Shown: positions 24,469-50,700 of the stretch, piece by piece
Layout: the number at the start of each line of letters is the position of its first letter
How positions within the stretch are numbered: the stretch's first letter is position 1
DNA from: Crambe crambe
Taxonomy: Eukaryota; Porifera; Demospongiae; Poecilosclerida; Crambeidae
Assembly (NCBI GenBank): GCA_963924555.1
Contig: OZ004589.1
Span: forward strand, 4,092,001-4,156,000
Direction of reading: 5' to 3'
DNA: 64,000 nt
Notes under the pieces: model-generated
Databases searched by the model: none
The model's input: only the letters and a program-made list of their open reading frames with translations
Told to the model about the DNA's origin: nothing
Position numbers and translations under genes: made by a program

Positions 24469-24666
24469 ACTTTATGCAATATGCATGATAATAATTATAA
24501 CATTCTTGTCACTAACAGACTTAGTGTTAACAATTAATTGGAGAATTAACAGCATACCAACTCAATACTTGGTCTCCAATAAAACCTCCTCAGATTCCAG
24601 ATTGCTTCTAATGAACCCAAAAATGCCCCCAGACCCTCCTAGATATGGCATGCTTGAGCGCTATGG

Positions 24667-24796
24667 TAGCCTCGTCCCCGGGCCTTCCTCTCTTACTGGT
24701 ATAGTCTCTCACGAAGTATCGCACGGGAGGAAGAATACCTTTTCTTCGTGAGAGACTATACCAGTGAAAGAGGAAAGCCTGGGAACGAGGCTCGCC
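24667..24796. repeat. Long inverted repeat, ~50-bp arms
   Basis: The left arm (about 24667-24719) contains TACTGGTATAGTCTCTCACG. The right arm (about 24742-24796) contains CGTGAGAGACTATACCAGTG. The outer ends are AGCCTCGT and ACGAGGCT. The loop is about 22 bp. The same outer word pair bounds the palindrome at 58506-58554, so both may be members of one foldback family. Confidence 0.75.
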
Positions 24797-24933
24797 CCCC
24801 CCCCCCCGCCCCTTCCCAGGTTTGCCTCCCCGCGCCGCGCGACCCGGAGGAGTCGCACGCGCCAGTAATAATTATACTGTATATAATATATTCTGCGTGC
24901 GCCACTGCCGAGCTACAGCTGGTACAGACGATC

Positions 24934-27295
24934 ATGGCGCTCAGACAGTTCCTCGATTCCTTTCTTCTACTATTTTATTTGAAGAGACCATCGAATTCAA
25001 GTTTTAAAGATCTTTCTGGAGTACCTAATTATATCAGACAGGTACATAGCTTAGCCTTGGGTGTCCTACTAAGCTAGCTGGTAAGGTAAAGTCAGGGTAA
25101 TTCTGAATACCCCCTACTAACTTCAATGTTTCATGGAGCTGGATAACCAAACTTCAGATACAGGTTGGACCTATCTGCATGTCAAGTTCGGTAATGTAAC
25201 ATCAATTACCTTGTATTCAGAATTACCTTGTTCTGAAACAAATAAACAAAGAAAAAAAACTGGATAATTTCATGTGAGCCATTAATCAAAACTTGGTATT
25301 GCTAAAAGCAAGGTTAAATTGTTGCTGACCAATTACACTTAAATAGATTTAATTTACAGTAGTATTGAATGGGTAAAATTTCTATGGCAAAATTTCACTG
25401 GCTGCACCTTGAAAATTAAGAAGTGTGATTTTACCTCTAGCCATCCTGATACTTATAGGTTACTCCACACTTTTTCATGCTCATTATCCTGGAAGCCATG
25501 ATTAGATGGCTACAAAGAAAGCCAATTCCAAGAATAAATGACTCAATCAATTCAGTATCAACTGGGGTCATGATGGAACTTGCCCGCATGGTGATAGGAG
25601 CTTTTGAAGTTACATCATATGCTTGGGTTTATCATAATTTCCACATCATGGATTTACCGTGGGATTCTCCATTTACTTGGTGGCTAGCATTTTTTGGAGT
25701 AGATTTTGGGTATTACTGGTTCCATAGAATGGCTCATGGTAAGTCATTTACGTATAATTTTGTGCCAGAATAATTGTACTCAAATTCAGAAATACACATC
25801 TTCTGGATGGCCCATCAAGTACATCATAGTTCTGAAGACTACACATTAGCCACAGCTCTCAGACAATCCTTTCTGCAACGGTTCACCTCATGGGTACAGT
25901 TTGATCAACATTTCTTACACTGAAAAAGTGATTTTTATTTATTACAGTTCTTTTATTTACCACTTGCTCTACTGGTACCACCATCAGCATATGTTACACA
26001 TAAACAGTTGAACCTTTTGTACCAATTTTGGATACACACTGAAGTCATCTCCAGCCTGGGTCCATTGGAATGGATACTAAACACGCCTTCACATCACAGA
26101 GTCCATCATGGAAGAAATCCTTATTGTATTGACAAAAATTATGGTAAATCTAAAATAATAAAATTAATAATTGACAATCATGCATCTCTTTTCCTAGCCG
26201 GAGTGCTAATCATTTGGGATCGCATGTTTGGCACCTTTGCTCCCGAGTCTGATAAAGTAATATATGGATTGGTACATCCGCTAAATTCGTGGAATCCTCT
26301 GTGGGCACAGTTGCACCATGCAGTCTACATTATTTCTAATATCGGATCGCAGAGTGGATTTTTGAACAAGCTCTTTTTTCTTGTGAAAGGTCCAGGATGG
26401 TCTCCTGGCAAGCCAAGACTTGGTAACATTGAAGACATCCCTCCAGTTTCTCCAGATGAAAAACCATATGACTGTACGATTCCAAAGTGGTTGAACATAT
26501 ACTGTGTAATCCATTTCTTCATGGTATTGTATTGGTCACACGAACTAGGGAGAGTGAAAAATGATCTACCATACATCATAGTATTGTGTATGGTGTTGTT
26601 CTTGATGTTTTCACTGACAAACTTTGGTTTGATGTTCGACTGCAGGTAACACTATCTAGTACATGCATGAATGGAGTAAGAGATGACATAATTATAGATA
26701 ATGTGTACTTCATATGTTGCTGTTTGTTTGCTTTGTAGACCTTTATGTATTTTATTGGAAATCTTGAGGCTGGTAATTTTTTTCATGGCTGATTATATAT
26801 TGAAAGCACAAAATATTAATACAGGTAAATACAGCAGTACTTAAGATGATTATTATTATTTATGCTATAATAGGGTTTTCTTGGATTGGAATGATACTCT
26901 GTAAAGCATTGTATTCTTTTTCTTTCTTCTTGTGGGTAACCATTGCCATTAAATGTGTGATTTAATTTATTTTTTTTGTATCTTCATTCATGTGAATAAT
27001 TTTACTCGTGAGGACAAAACTGATTTTTATTACCTTGTACCTAAAATGCCTTACTAATTATATCTTGTAATAATTATACCCATACCTAATTAGTTAGGAT
27101 GCTCAAGTGACTGAACTTACAACAGAAGAGGAGGGATGCTTTGGAAGTGTGAGTTTACATGATGAATCCAGTGCAGGAAGAATCTGGAAGTCGTTGACAG
27201 AAAATACCTCAAACTCCAAAATTGCAGTAGAAGGACAGTTGTGTCCGATTTCAAGTAAAATTAAGTGGGTGAAGTTTGGGGACACAGAAGACTAA
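24934..27295 (+). CDS. AGMO: Alkylglycerol monooxygenase (AGMO/TMEM195)
   Basis: A tetrahydrobiopterin-dependent ER membrane enzyme that cleaves the ether bond of alkylglycerols. Eight phase-checked exons (24934-25041, 25459-25738, 25790-25893, 25948-26143, 26198-26645, 26739-26824, 26874-26935, 27098-27295) give 493 residues, against about 445 in human. The fatty-acid-hydroxylase diiron histidines are all present: HRMAH (125-129), HQVHH (138-142) and HRVHH (214-218). Family blocks such as LPWDSPFTWW, VDFGYYWFHRMAH, NLLYQFWIHTEVI and GPGWSPGKPRLG are conserved. Several hydrophobic segments flank the core. The last exon adds an acidic, Ser/Thr-rich tail (ELTTEEEGCFG to FGDTED) not recalled from vertebrate AGMO. 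The intron 26144-26197 is 54 bp and stop-free in frame. Confidence 0.96.
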
Positions 27296-27302
27296 AAGAA
27301 AT

Positions 27303-30300
27303 TCATGAACTTTCATGTGGCAATACAGAATAATAATGCACCTGTACCTGTACTATATCTGTATGCCCAATAGTTGCCAAAGCCTGTCGGTCCCTACAAA
27401 GTTTGTAGGAGCGTACTCTTATCACAGTATTTGGCTGTTTTCCATCTTTGTTCAAGGGCAAACTAGAGCAACCTATGATTTCTTATAATACTGTGCTTAG
27501 TATCTAAGAATTTCTCACTCACTCAGATTCAGCTCATACTGAGGATTTAAATCTAATGGAGGAACACTTAGTTTCTTTGCTCGAGCTGGATAATTAAAAA
27601 CACATTTATGGAACATCAATTTACCAAGTATGATGCTCACCCGTATTAGAACTTCTTATGTATAATGATCTTTTTGCTGCATGAAACAAAAATTATAAAT
27701 TCATGACTTGTGCTTTTATAATTCTTTTACCATCGTGGACCTGACGTGTGATTTTATGTGGTGATATCTGAGGTCCCACAAAAGAAACATGCTTATCTTG
27801 CAAGGGATCCTCTCCAGTCAATGAAGTCAGTCTGTTTTGTAGTTGGTAGAGCATTGCTTTAAGGTTTTCATAACTAGGTTCAGAAAAAAATTTTCAACAA
27901 CTTGACACAGACCTATTCATGGCTCCAATCATGTGATCTCTGATGCCACATGCTCCATTTATCCCTTTCCATGATGACTATCCTTGAGCTACTAAGAGTG
28001 TAAATGTAGTACCAGTATAGTGTGTTTTGCAAATACAAACAGTATCGTTTTTATTTGCACATTCCATATCGTCGAGTGAACAGTGTCCATACTGTCCATA
28101 CTAGCTACATCCAAGGAGCACTTTTGAATCCCTCTATAAAGCATGCAACTAATGCACATAGATATATGCAAAAGAATAATTATCTAGTTAGTTCACTAAG
28201 AGTCATTATGTTGTTGCTCTACACTACAACTTCAGTCTCAACAACATCTAGATGATACTCCAGTGTTTAAATTGACCTGATTATGACAGGATTTGCAGCC
28301 CGTCTATATAATACTGCTCTGTGTCGAAGCATTCTAGTTGCTACTGGCTGCAGACTCGATGAATGACAGAATTAATGACAGACTACCGACTATTATGACC
28401 CTTGTGGAAGCACAATGAGGATTAATCAAGTCCCATTACTTTCTTTAAACCTCAAATGGTAAAATATACTGCAGCTAAGTTCCCCATACTGAAAAATACC
28501 TGGCCATTTGAATAGCTTTTATCCATCCTACCATATCAGACTCAGAATATGCTGTTAGAAAATAAGCTCTAGTATCATCTCCTTCAAAGTTGAGGACAAA
28601 AGAGTAAGGCTTTGAATCACTGTGGAATCTGTCCACTGTTACACGTTCTAGTAGAATAACACCCACAGGATCACCAGTATTCTGTTCACAATAAAATTTA
28701 TAGGTACTTAAGAGCGAACAGGGACATGCATCATTACCTGCCAGTCTCCACTGTCATCCACTTTGAAATAAAATATGAGATTTCCTTTCAAACGAAACCA
28801 TCTTAGGCGGTATCCTATAAACGAGGGAGTATATTGTTGATTAGAGATGACAGATGGCATTACATAAAAGTAAGAGTAATTGAGGCAATAAGTTGTATAT
28901 TATATACAGGTAGCTCCTTATACATTTGAAACATTATTCAGAAATCCACATACGGATAATAAACTGAAATGACCACATGACAGCTAAGAAGGTTGTATGT
29001 ATAGGTAGAACTAAGACTTACAATCTTAAAAATAGTTATATAGTCATCCAGTAATGGGTTGGTTGCTTGAAAGAAAAGAAAAGAACAAGTTCTTCACTCC
29101 ATCTATAGACTCCTAACTTGTGTGCAGAGATTTAAGCTATGCCCACATTGTTATAGCATTACTACTCCTCTAACCGCTCATAAAATCCATAATTCTGACA
29201 TGATTAATACTTATTGCATACTTATCGTTGGATATCATTACTATCCGAGGTGGGAATATTTCACGAAGACGTAGAAATATGCCCAACTGAGGGTAGTAAT
29301 AAATCTGATATTCAACCAAGGAGTGTGCAATAAGCATTTTATGATATATGAACTGATTGGTTCCAGCCAAGTGGCTACATATGCATGTAAAAAGCTGCAA
29401 TAATACTTGCCATGAAGCAATTAGATAAGCCTAGCAGCCAACAAGGCCTACAATCAACTAAGATAAGCCAATCCGTAAGCTTGCCTATCATATTCTGTAA
29501 ATTATTCAACAGCAACAGACCAATAAGATAGCTGGAATTTTTATTCAATAGGTGGGCATCTATGGAAATCTCCAGACTTGCATGAGGGTCCTAACTTATG
29601 CCCACACTGTTATAGGACTATTTATCTTACTCCTTCAATTTTCATAAAATCCATGATCCTGACAATAAATAAGTGGGGCCTACTGAACATCCATGAAACT
29701 TACATGGGGGTGTAAATTATTATAGTATGATAAAACCTGCTGCCATGGGAAAATTTTGCACTTACACATAGTCTTGGACATAATCATAATCACAGTTTAG
29801 CTTATGAAAGTTTGGTTAATTAATAACAATAAGAGTGTTTCATGCACAAAACTCATTATCTTTCTGTGATTACAGAAATTTTCAGCTGACTACATTACTC
29901 AAAATAACCTCTATTATGTGATAACTTCCAGGTCCTTGGGCATGGTGATACAGAGGTTTTCTGTTTATAATTTAGATTATCACAACACTTAACTTGGGTG
30001 ACCAAGATATAATTAAAGACATATTGTATAGCCAAGTTACTAATCTTTACACTTAGTTTGGTACACTAGATATCTTCACAGTTACTGAAGTGTGATTCTT
30101 TTAGAACCAGGATTTTAGATAGGTAGACTAGGGACACACTGGGCTATGGGAAAGGGTCTGAGAAGGGGCAGGATATATTTGGAGGAACTATGCCGGCTTC
30201 ATCAGTAGGCTACCATTGATTATTTCTTAATCGAATTATTTTGCATGCACAATATCGAATCCAAATTCTTCCTAGAGGCATGCTTCTAAAATGGCACACC

Positions 30301-30759
30301 CTGTGCTGTTTGCTTATTTGTAGTAACATACAAGCTATTACTAAAGATATTGTTAAAGTGACACATGCAAAGTCATAGGTAGTTGAGTCGTGCAATACAG
30401 AGGTGTCTTGCATACACTGACTGTCTATTCACACTATTTATTCCATGGAGTATATCGAAATAAAACACACACAGCTAGGCAAGAAGGAATTGTCAATAGC
30501 ATTACAATGCACCATTTTGGCTACAGGCATAGCTTTGGAACAAAGGGACGGTAGCAACCTCCTCAATCCTATCCAAATGAAGCTATGTTTTGTGAAATTT
30601 ACGTTACTGCAGTGCCTACAGATCTGTACCAATGCAACCATGACAGCTAGCTAATAAGTCACCATGGCTTATTCCAGCTCCTCTTTTTTCCAGTAATCCC
30701 TCCTTATCTGGGACAAACGTAGAAGCCCAAGTAGCCAACTCTCTTTCATTAAACTTCAT
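27303..30759 (-). CDS. PHETA: PHETA/sesquipedalian PH-domain protein
   Basis: Sesquipedalian-type (IPIP27, FAM109) endosomal adaptor. The family binds OCRL/INPP5B and works in endosome-to-Golgi and recycling traffic. The N-terminus MKFNERELATWAS matches the family start MKLNER. Exons are 30663-30759, 28738-28814, 28500-28681 and 27731-27873, then two small ones near 27630-27670 and 27524-27586, and a last one ending TGA at 27303-27305. This gives about 255 residues, like human PHETA1 (249). The PH domain spans about residues 18-118: YRLRWFRLKGNLIFYF, GVILLERVTVDRF and FLTAYSESDMVGWIKAIQMA, with the C-terminal helix Trp. A helix follows (SYENLKAMLYQLQNRL). I see no clear F&H motif for OCRL binding in the C-terminal third. 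The last two joins rest on splice phase alone. Confidence 0.88.
28815..30662 (-). other. First intron of PHETA, no feature seen
   Basis: This 1.85-kb intron has only short open frames with no recognisable product, and no clear repeat structure beyond AT-richness. Confidence 0.5.
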
Positions 30760-30979
30760 TCTGTCAGCAAAAATCGATGTTTATTATTATTTTTCTGCCA
30801 CGCCTATCCTATACCTAGATTCCATCTGGTAAAAGTCGTTAAATAGTCAGAACTAGCTAGCTCAGGTTTAACCGGCCATAGGGCCTAGGGCAGGGCTTCA
30901 ATGACCTAGTATCAATCTACAGTCTAGTCCAGGTTGATCTCCTACAATTTAATTTTTTTCCTTCTTTGCAGTGCTTACA
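30760..30979. promoter_or_regulatory. 220-bp head-to-head promoter, PHETA/SDR
   Basis: Only 220 bp separate the divergent start codons, so the promoter elements are probably shared. The stretch contains GGCCATAGGGCC and AGCTAGCTAG. A pyrimidine tract and cag|TGCTTACAATG directly precede the SDR start, so the SDR may have a 5' non-coding exon. No TATA box is obvious. Confidence 0.5.
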
Positions 30980-31977
30980 ATGGCAATGTATTTGTCCAAG
31001 ATTTCATTGAGAATTTCTCCACAGCCTCTTCACACAACACTGGACAGAAGTTTGCACTACAGAACTGATATGTCTAAGACTGTCTTAATAACTGGAGCAA
31101 ATACAGGAATGGGATTACAAACAGCAATCAATTTAGCTTGCTCTAATACTAAAGTAATACTAGGATGCCGTAACCTGCGTGCTGGATCTGAAGCAGCTAA
31201 GATTATCACCAAATCAACCAAGAACAGGGGAGTTATTGTTTACGAGTTGGATCTTGCTTCCTTTACATCAATTCATAGATTCGCAAGCACAATAAATGAA
31301 AGGGAACAAGTCGATACACTGATCAATAATGCTGGTGTCTTTATGTTGCCATTGAGACGCACAAGTGATAATATTGAGATGCATTTTGGAGTGAACTATC
31401 TAGGCCATTTCTTGTTAACTAATCTTCTTTTAGAAAAACTGAAAAAATCAGCTTCAGGTAGAATAATAAATATAACTGCAAATGTTCCTCGTTATCCAGC
31501 GATTAATTTTGATGACATTAACAGTGAAAAGTCATACAACAGAATACAAGCTGTCGTGCAAAGCAAGCAAGCATTGCTTCTATTTACGAAATTCTTAGCT
31601 TCAGAATTGAAAGGTTCAAATGTTACAGTGAATTCTGTAGATCCTGGACTAGTTCTCAATGAATTTGGCCGTAACAGAGATTATTGGTATGGTTACTTCC
31701 AAGTAAGTTTAATTAACATCGCCAATTTATATTTACCTTCGTTCTTTCATAGCTGATGTTCTATCCTTTACTGATGATGTTTCTCAAGTCACCAGAAAGA
31801 GGATGTGAAAGTGCAGTTTATTGTGCTACTTCTGAGGATCTAATTGGAGTTAATGGAAAACATATAGTTGATTCTAAAGTGGTGGAAATTCCTCTGCCAA
31901 GATCATTAGACAATGAAGCTGCAAATAGACTTGTTAATATTAGTAAATCGTTAACAGGCATGAACTGTGAACAATAA
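30980..31977 (+). CDS. Short-chain dehydrogenase-like protein with lost catalytic residues
   Basis: Rossmann-fold SDR of the retinol dehydrogenase/RDH11-14 type, from two exons (30980-31702, 31753-31977), 315 residues. The cofactor site is intact: TGANTGMG (38-45), LDLA at 90-93, NNAG (116-119) and NYLGH at 139-143 with the catalytic-helix Asn139. The active site is not. Where relatives read N-V-S-S this reads N164-I-T-A, losing the catalytic Ser. Where they read Y-x-x-S-K this has V192-V-Q-S-K196, losing the catalytic Tyr but keeping Lys. The reading frame is otherwise clean and splice sites are good, so it is not a random pseudogene. A binding or regulatory pseudoenzyme role is inference. 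Residues 1-30 are Ser/Leu/Arg-rich and could be a targeting segment. It converges on DDX43, with 51 bp between stops. Confidence 0.92.
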
Positions 31978-32028
31978 GATGATAATGAGTCAGTTAGTTT
32001 ATGAGATTGATGATAGCAGTGTTATCAA

Positions 32029-47221
<15,193 letters not shown>

Positions 47222-47751
47222 AGTGAATACTCCGCACACCCCATGTGCGAGCTCGACTAGCGACCATTTCCTCTTTTTTCCACGGTCAACTAAGAGGTAA
47301 TCCTAGGTATGACTTTGACCACTACTAGTATGCTATGGCCATGACTTGTTGGTAAGGCAAAGCGGGGTGACTTGGGACACGGGGTAACTGTATATCTGAT
47401 TGATCAGTCAGAACAATAGCGCGCTCTAGCTCTGTAAGCTTCGTCAAATTCCATGGATATCCACACACCCACCATCTTTAGCTCAGCCTAGGACTACAAA
47501 ACTTGCTTTATCTACTGCAACTTAAATCTTGTTTATAGCTAAAGCTGTTGCAGAGATATCTGTCCAGAGTTACCCCAATCTACCTATAGCTTGTGAAGCA
47601 GCACATGTACTTGTGTGTGCATCATTATGTAGCATAGGGGTACTGATTTCGTCTATTGAGATTATAATCTTTCATAAAGTTGAAGGTGTGTTATGTCATT
47701 TTGCCCCTCCACTCAAATTTGCATAGACTACAAGCTGTTGGAAGTGCAATA
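47222..47751. promoter_or_regulatory. 530-bp head-to-head promoter region, DDX43/WRN
   Basis: Divergent start codons are 530 bp apart. The motif GGGGTAACT at 47380, with GGTAAGG at 47352, resembles the element end seen near 2430, so a repeat fragment may be inserted here. A pyrimidine-AG site just before 47727 (gcatag|ACTACAAG) would allow a 5' non-coding exon for WRN. Confidence 0.45.
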
Positions 47752-50700
47752 ATGGAGGATGATTTTGATGACTATGAATTTGATCAGTTGTTGGATGAAG
47801 ATTCTCTGAATGATATTGATCACATTATTGACTCACAAAGTTCCGGCGTAATATCTGATTCTGAGAACAATCCTGAGAGTAATGCCAGTAGCTCAAATAT
47901 CGATTCTTTTGGTAAGATTGTTATCTTAATGGAAGATACATACATACTTCCATTGATTAGACATACTTGTTTTCAAAGCTGTCATCTAATTTGTAGGCAA
48001 ATGTATACCACCAACTCCTATGCAGCTTGATATATTAAAGAATAATTTTGGACATTCAAATTTCAAAGTGTGAGTTTAATTAATGTTGGAGCCTGAGCAA
48101 GCCCCACTAGTGAGTTGGGTGACTATATATATATCGTTTCACATAATGATTCCACATGCACTGAAATGTAGTGGAGCCCAGAAGCACCTCCTGCAAATTC
48201 TCAAGTCAAACACATGCTAGTAAAGCAAAGCAATACACAGCAAGAAAGCTATGAACAAAGACTATAGAAAGCCTATCACAGTTATTGACACATAGTGAGC
48301 AGATACGTCTGAATTTTGAAATCTCAGCAAATCTGAACCTTGAAGCATCACCATGCAAACTTCTGGTCTTAAGTTCATTTAGCATTTATATGAATGTTTA
48401 ATAGACACCAAGACCAAGGAATCTACAGTCTATTTAGAAACCTGGGAGCTCTGGGCTGTAGCGTCCTGAGTGCAGCGAGGGTGCTACTAAGGGCCTGAAG
48501 GTTTCCTGTTTGTCAAGGTGTCTAACTTATTTAGACTATAGCCAATCACTGGAGTTTACCTTACCTGAATATGAACTTGGAAACAATAACCATGGTTTTT
48601 AAATGCAACAAACATGAATCAGAATGCACCTAGAAACAATGACTGTGGTCACCACGATGCGTTGCTAGAAAGGGAACAATTGGAATGACCATCTTTACTG
48701 GGTTTTCTAAGTGCTGCAGGCACTTAGAAAACCCGCTCGTGAGGGCTCTACGAGATTTAGAGACCCCTTAACTAACCAATCAGGTAACTGGCATGTGACT
48801 AGCTATAGTCTAATAGTTTGTTTTGTTACTACTAGTGCAAATAGGTGTCAAGTACTACATTATAGGAGCAAGGAAGTCCTTAAGATTGAGGGGCCATACA
48901 TGTGCAGAAAAATTTGGACTTGCCATGCCCATTCACTAGAATAAGATCTTCGTCCTTTTGAAAAAAAAAATTTTTTTTGAGAATATTTGGATCTCCGTGG
49001 ATTATGGCTAACTTTATAATAACCATGTGGGCCTAGCCACGCTTCCCACATGGCTAATTTTAGTGACTACACATTCTAAGACTACCTCATTCTACATAAA
49101 GAGGGAAATGCAGGGCATTGTGGGGCATCCTGATCAATGTGGTTAGATGTTTTTGCTAGATACGTAATTAGGCTCATTGAAGGACTGTCACCTTGCAACG
49201 GTTTTCAAAGTGTGGTATGGTTCGTCTTCATTGCAGTGGGTTAAAATGCATTTGGTGTATTACTATAATGATAGAAATAAAGTATGTTTGGTACTTAGAT
49301 AATTCTTATTGTAGGGAGCAGTGGAATGTGATTCATTCTATTGTATTCGAGAAAAGGGATAACTGTGCTGTCATGACTACTGGTACTGATGTAGTATATT
49401 CCTTGGTATCAAGTGCATGTTCACTTTATATATAGCTTTGTTGCACTAACCAATGTAATATTCCTAGGTTTTGGCAAGAGTTTATGCTACCAGTATCCTG
49501 CACTACTAGGCAATGGAATTTCATTGGTCATTTCCCCTCTTATTTCTCTTATGGAAGATCAAGTGCTGGCTCTAAAGTAATATTTCAGATGATCGTCTTA
49601 TTCCACATTCAGTAACTATTATATCATAGTGTTAAAAGAATTCCAGCTGTTTTACTTGGGTCAGCTCAAGCCACCAACACCAAAGCTATTCAAGGAATTC
49701 TGAAGTATGTGTATTCTAGAATTATGATTTTGGATGCAGGAATTATTTTTATTCTATTCAGAGGTGCTTTTAAATTGGTCTTTCTGACCCCAGAATTTTT
49801 GACTATGTCGAGAACATTGATTTGTAACATTAACAAGGAAATTGGTAAGATGTGGTACTGAGCAAATTCCTGCAGTGGACATTTGATAATGTAATAATTA
49901 TAGGAATACTGTTGATAGCTGTTGATGAAGCCCACTGTGTATCTCACTGGGGACATGATTTTCGGGAGTCCTACAGATTATTAGGAGTTATTCGAGATTG
50001 GGTGCCACAAGTCCCAATCCTTGCTCTCACTGCTACTGCTACACCCCCTGTTAGGAAAGATATTTGCACCTCTCTTAAATTAAAGAACCCCATAGAAACG
50101 GTGACAAGTTTTGATAGGTAAATACCATGTACATACACTTTTTGATGTGGCTCCGAATATTGTTGTAATGACCAAAAGACATCTTCCACGAGCACTCGAC
50201 CTTTATCTTTCTCCTCGAGTATCCAGCTCTCCCTTGGTCTGTACACACCCTCTTTTGATGTTATGATCAATGATACATACGTATGAGCACTTGCATGAAT
50301 ACATTTTTTGCGTTAAGGTTTAAATTTCTGCTGAATTTTTTGAATTCTGGCCTCTCCCTGCCCATAAATCATTTTTCATACTTTTGATCTCCTTGATTTA
50401 GCAATGTATACATTTGGAGATGCCCAAGAAAGATATGCTGTGCTATAGACAAGATCTGATCACGAGTGTAGCATATCATAACCAGTCACTAGTTCATTAG
50501 CCGAGCTGATAGTAGCTAGCTAGACTAGCCTGAACTGCTATCAAGTCTCACATCTCTTCTGATGGCCTGAATGTGCATGGTTGTATTGTCAACATCCAGA
50601 TACCTGATGCAACTTTGTATGCACACATACTACGCCACATGCTATGACAAATTACCACTTACTGCATGCAAATACAACTATGCAATTTGTGGCTGTTGCT

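Larger units (their letters stand above)
23691..24933. other. Head-to-head region INPP4/AGMO with poly-C and a palindrome
   Basis: No supported coding exon is seen, although the missing INPP4 5' exons may be here. It contains a 24-base C run (24445-24468), a second C-rich run at about 24794-24810, and the long inverted repeat 24667-24796. The GC-rich block at 24800-24870 (CGCGCCGCGCGACCCGGAGG) lies just before the AGMO start and may be its promoter. Confidence 0.5.

Noticed and set aside
24294-24751. Pro- or Gly-rich open frames over the poly-C tract
   Set aside because: Low-complexity artefact of the homopolymer; no splice support.
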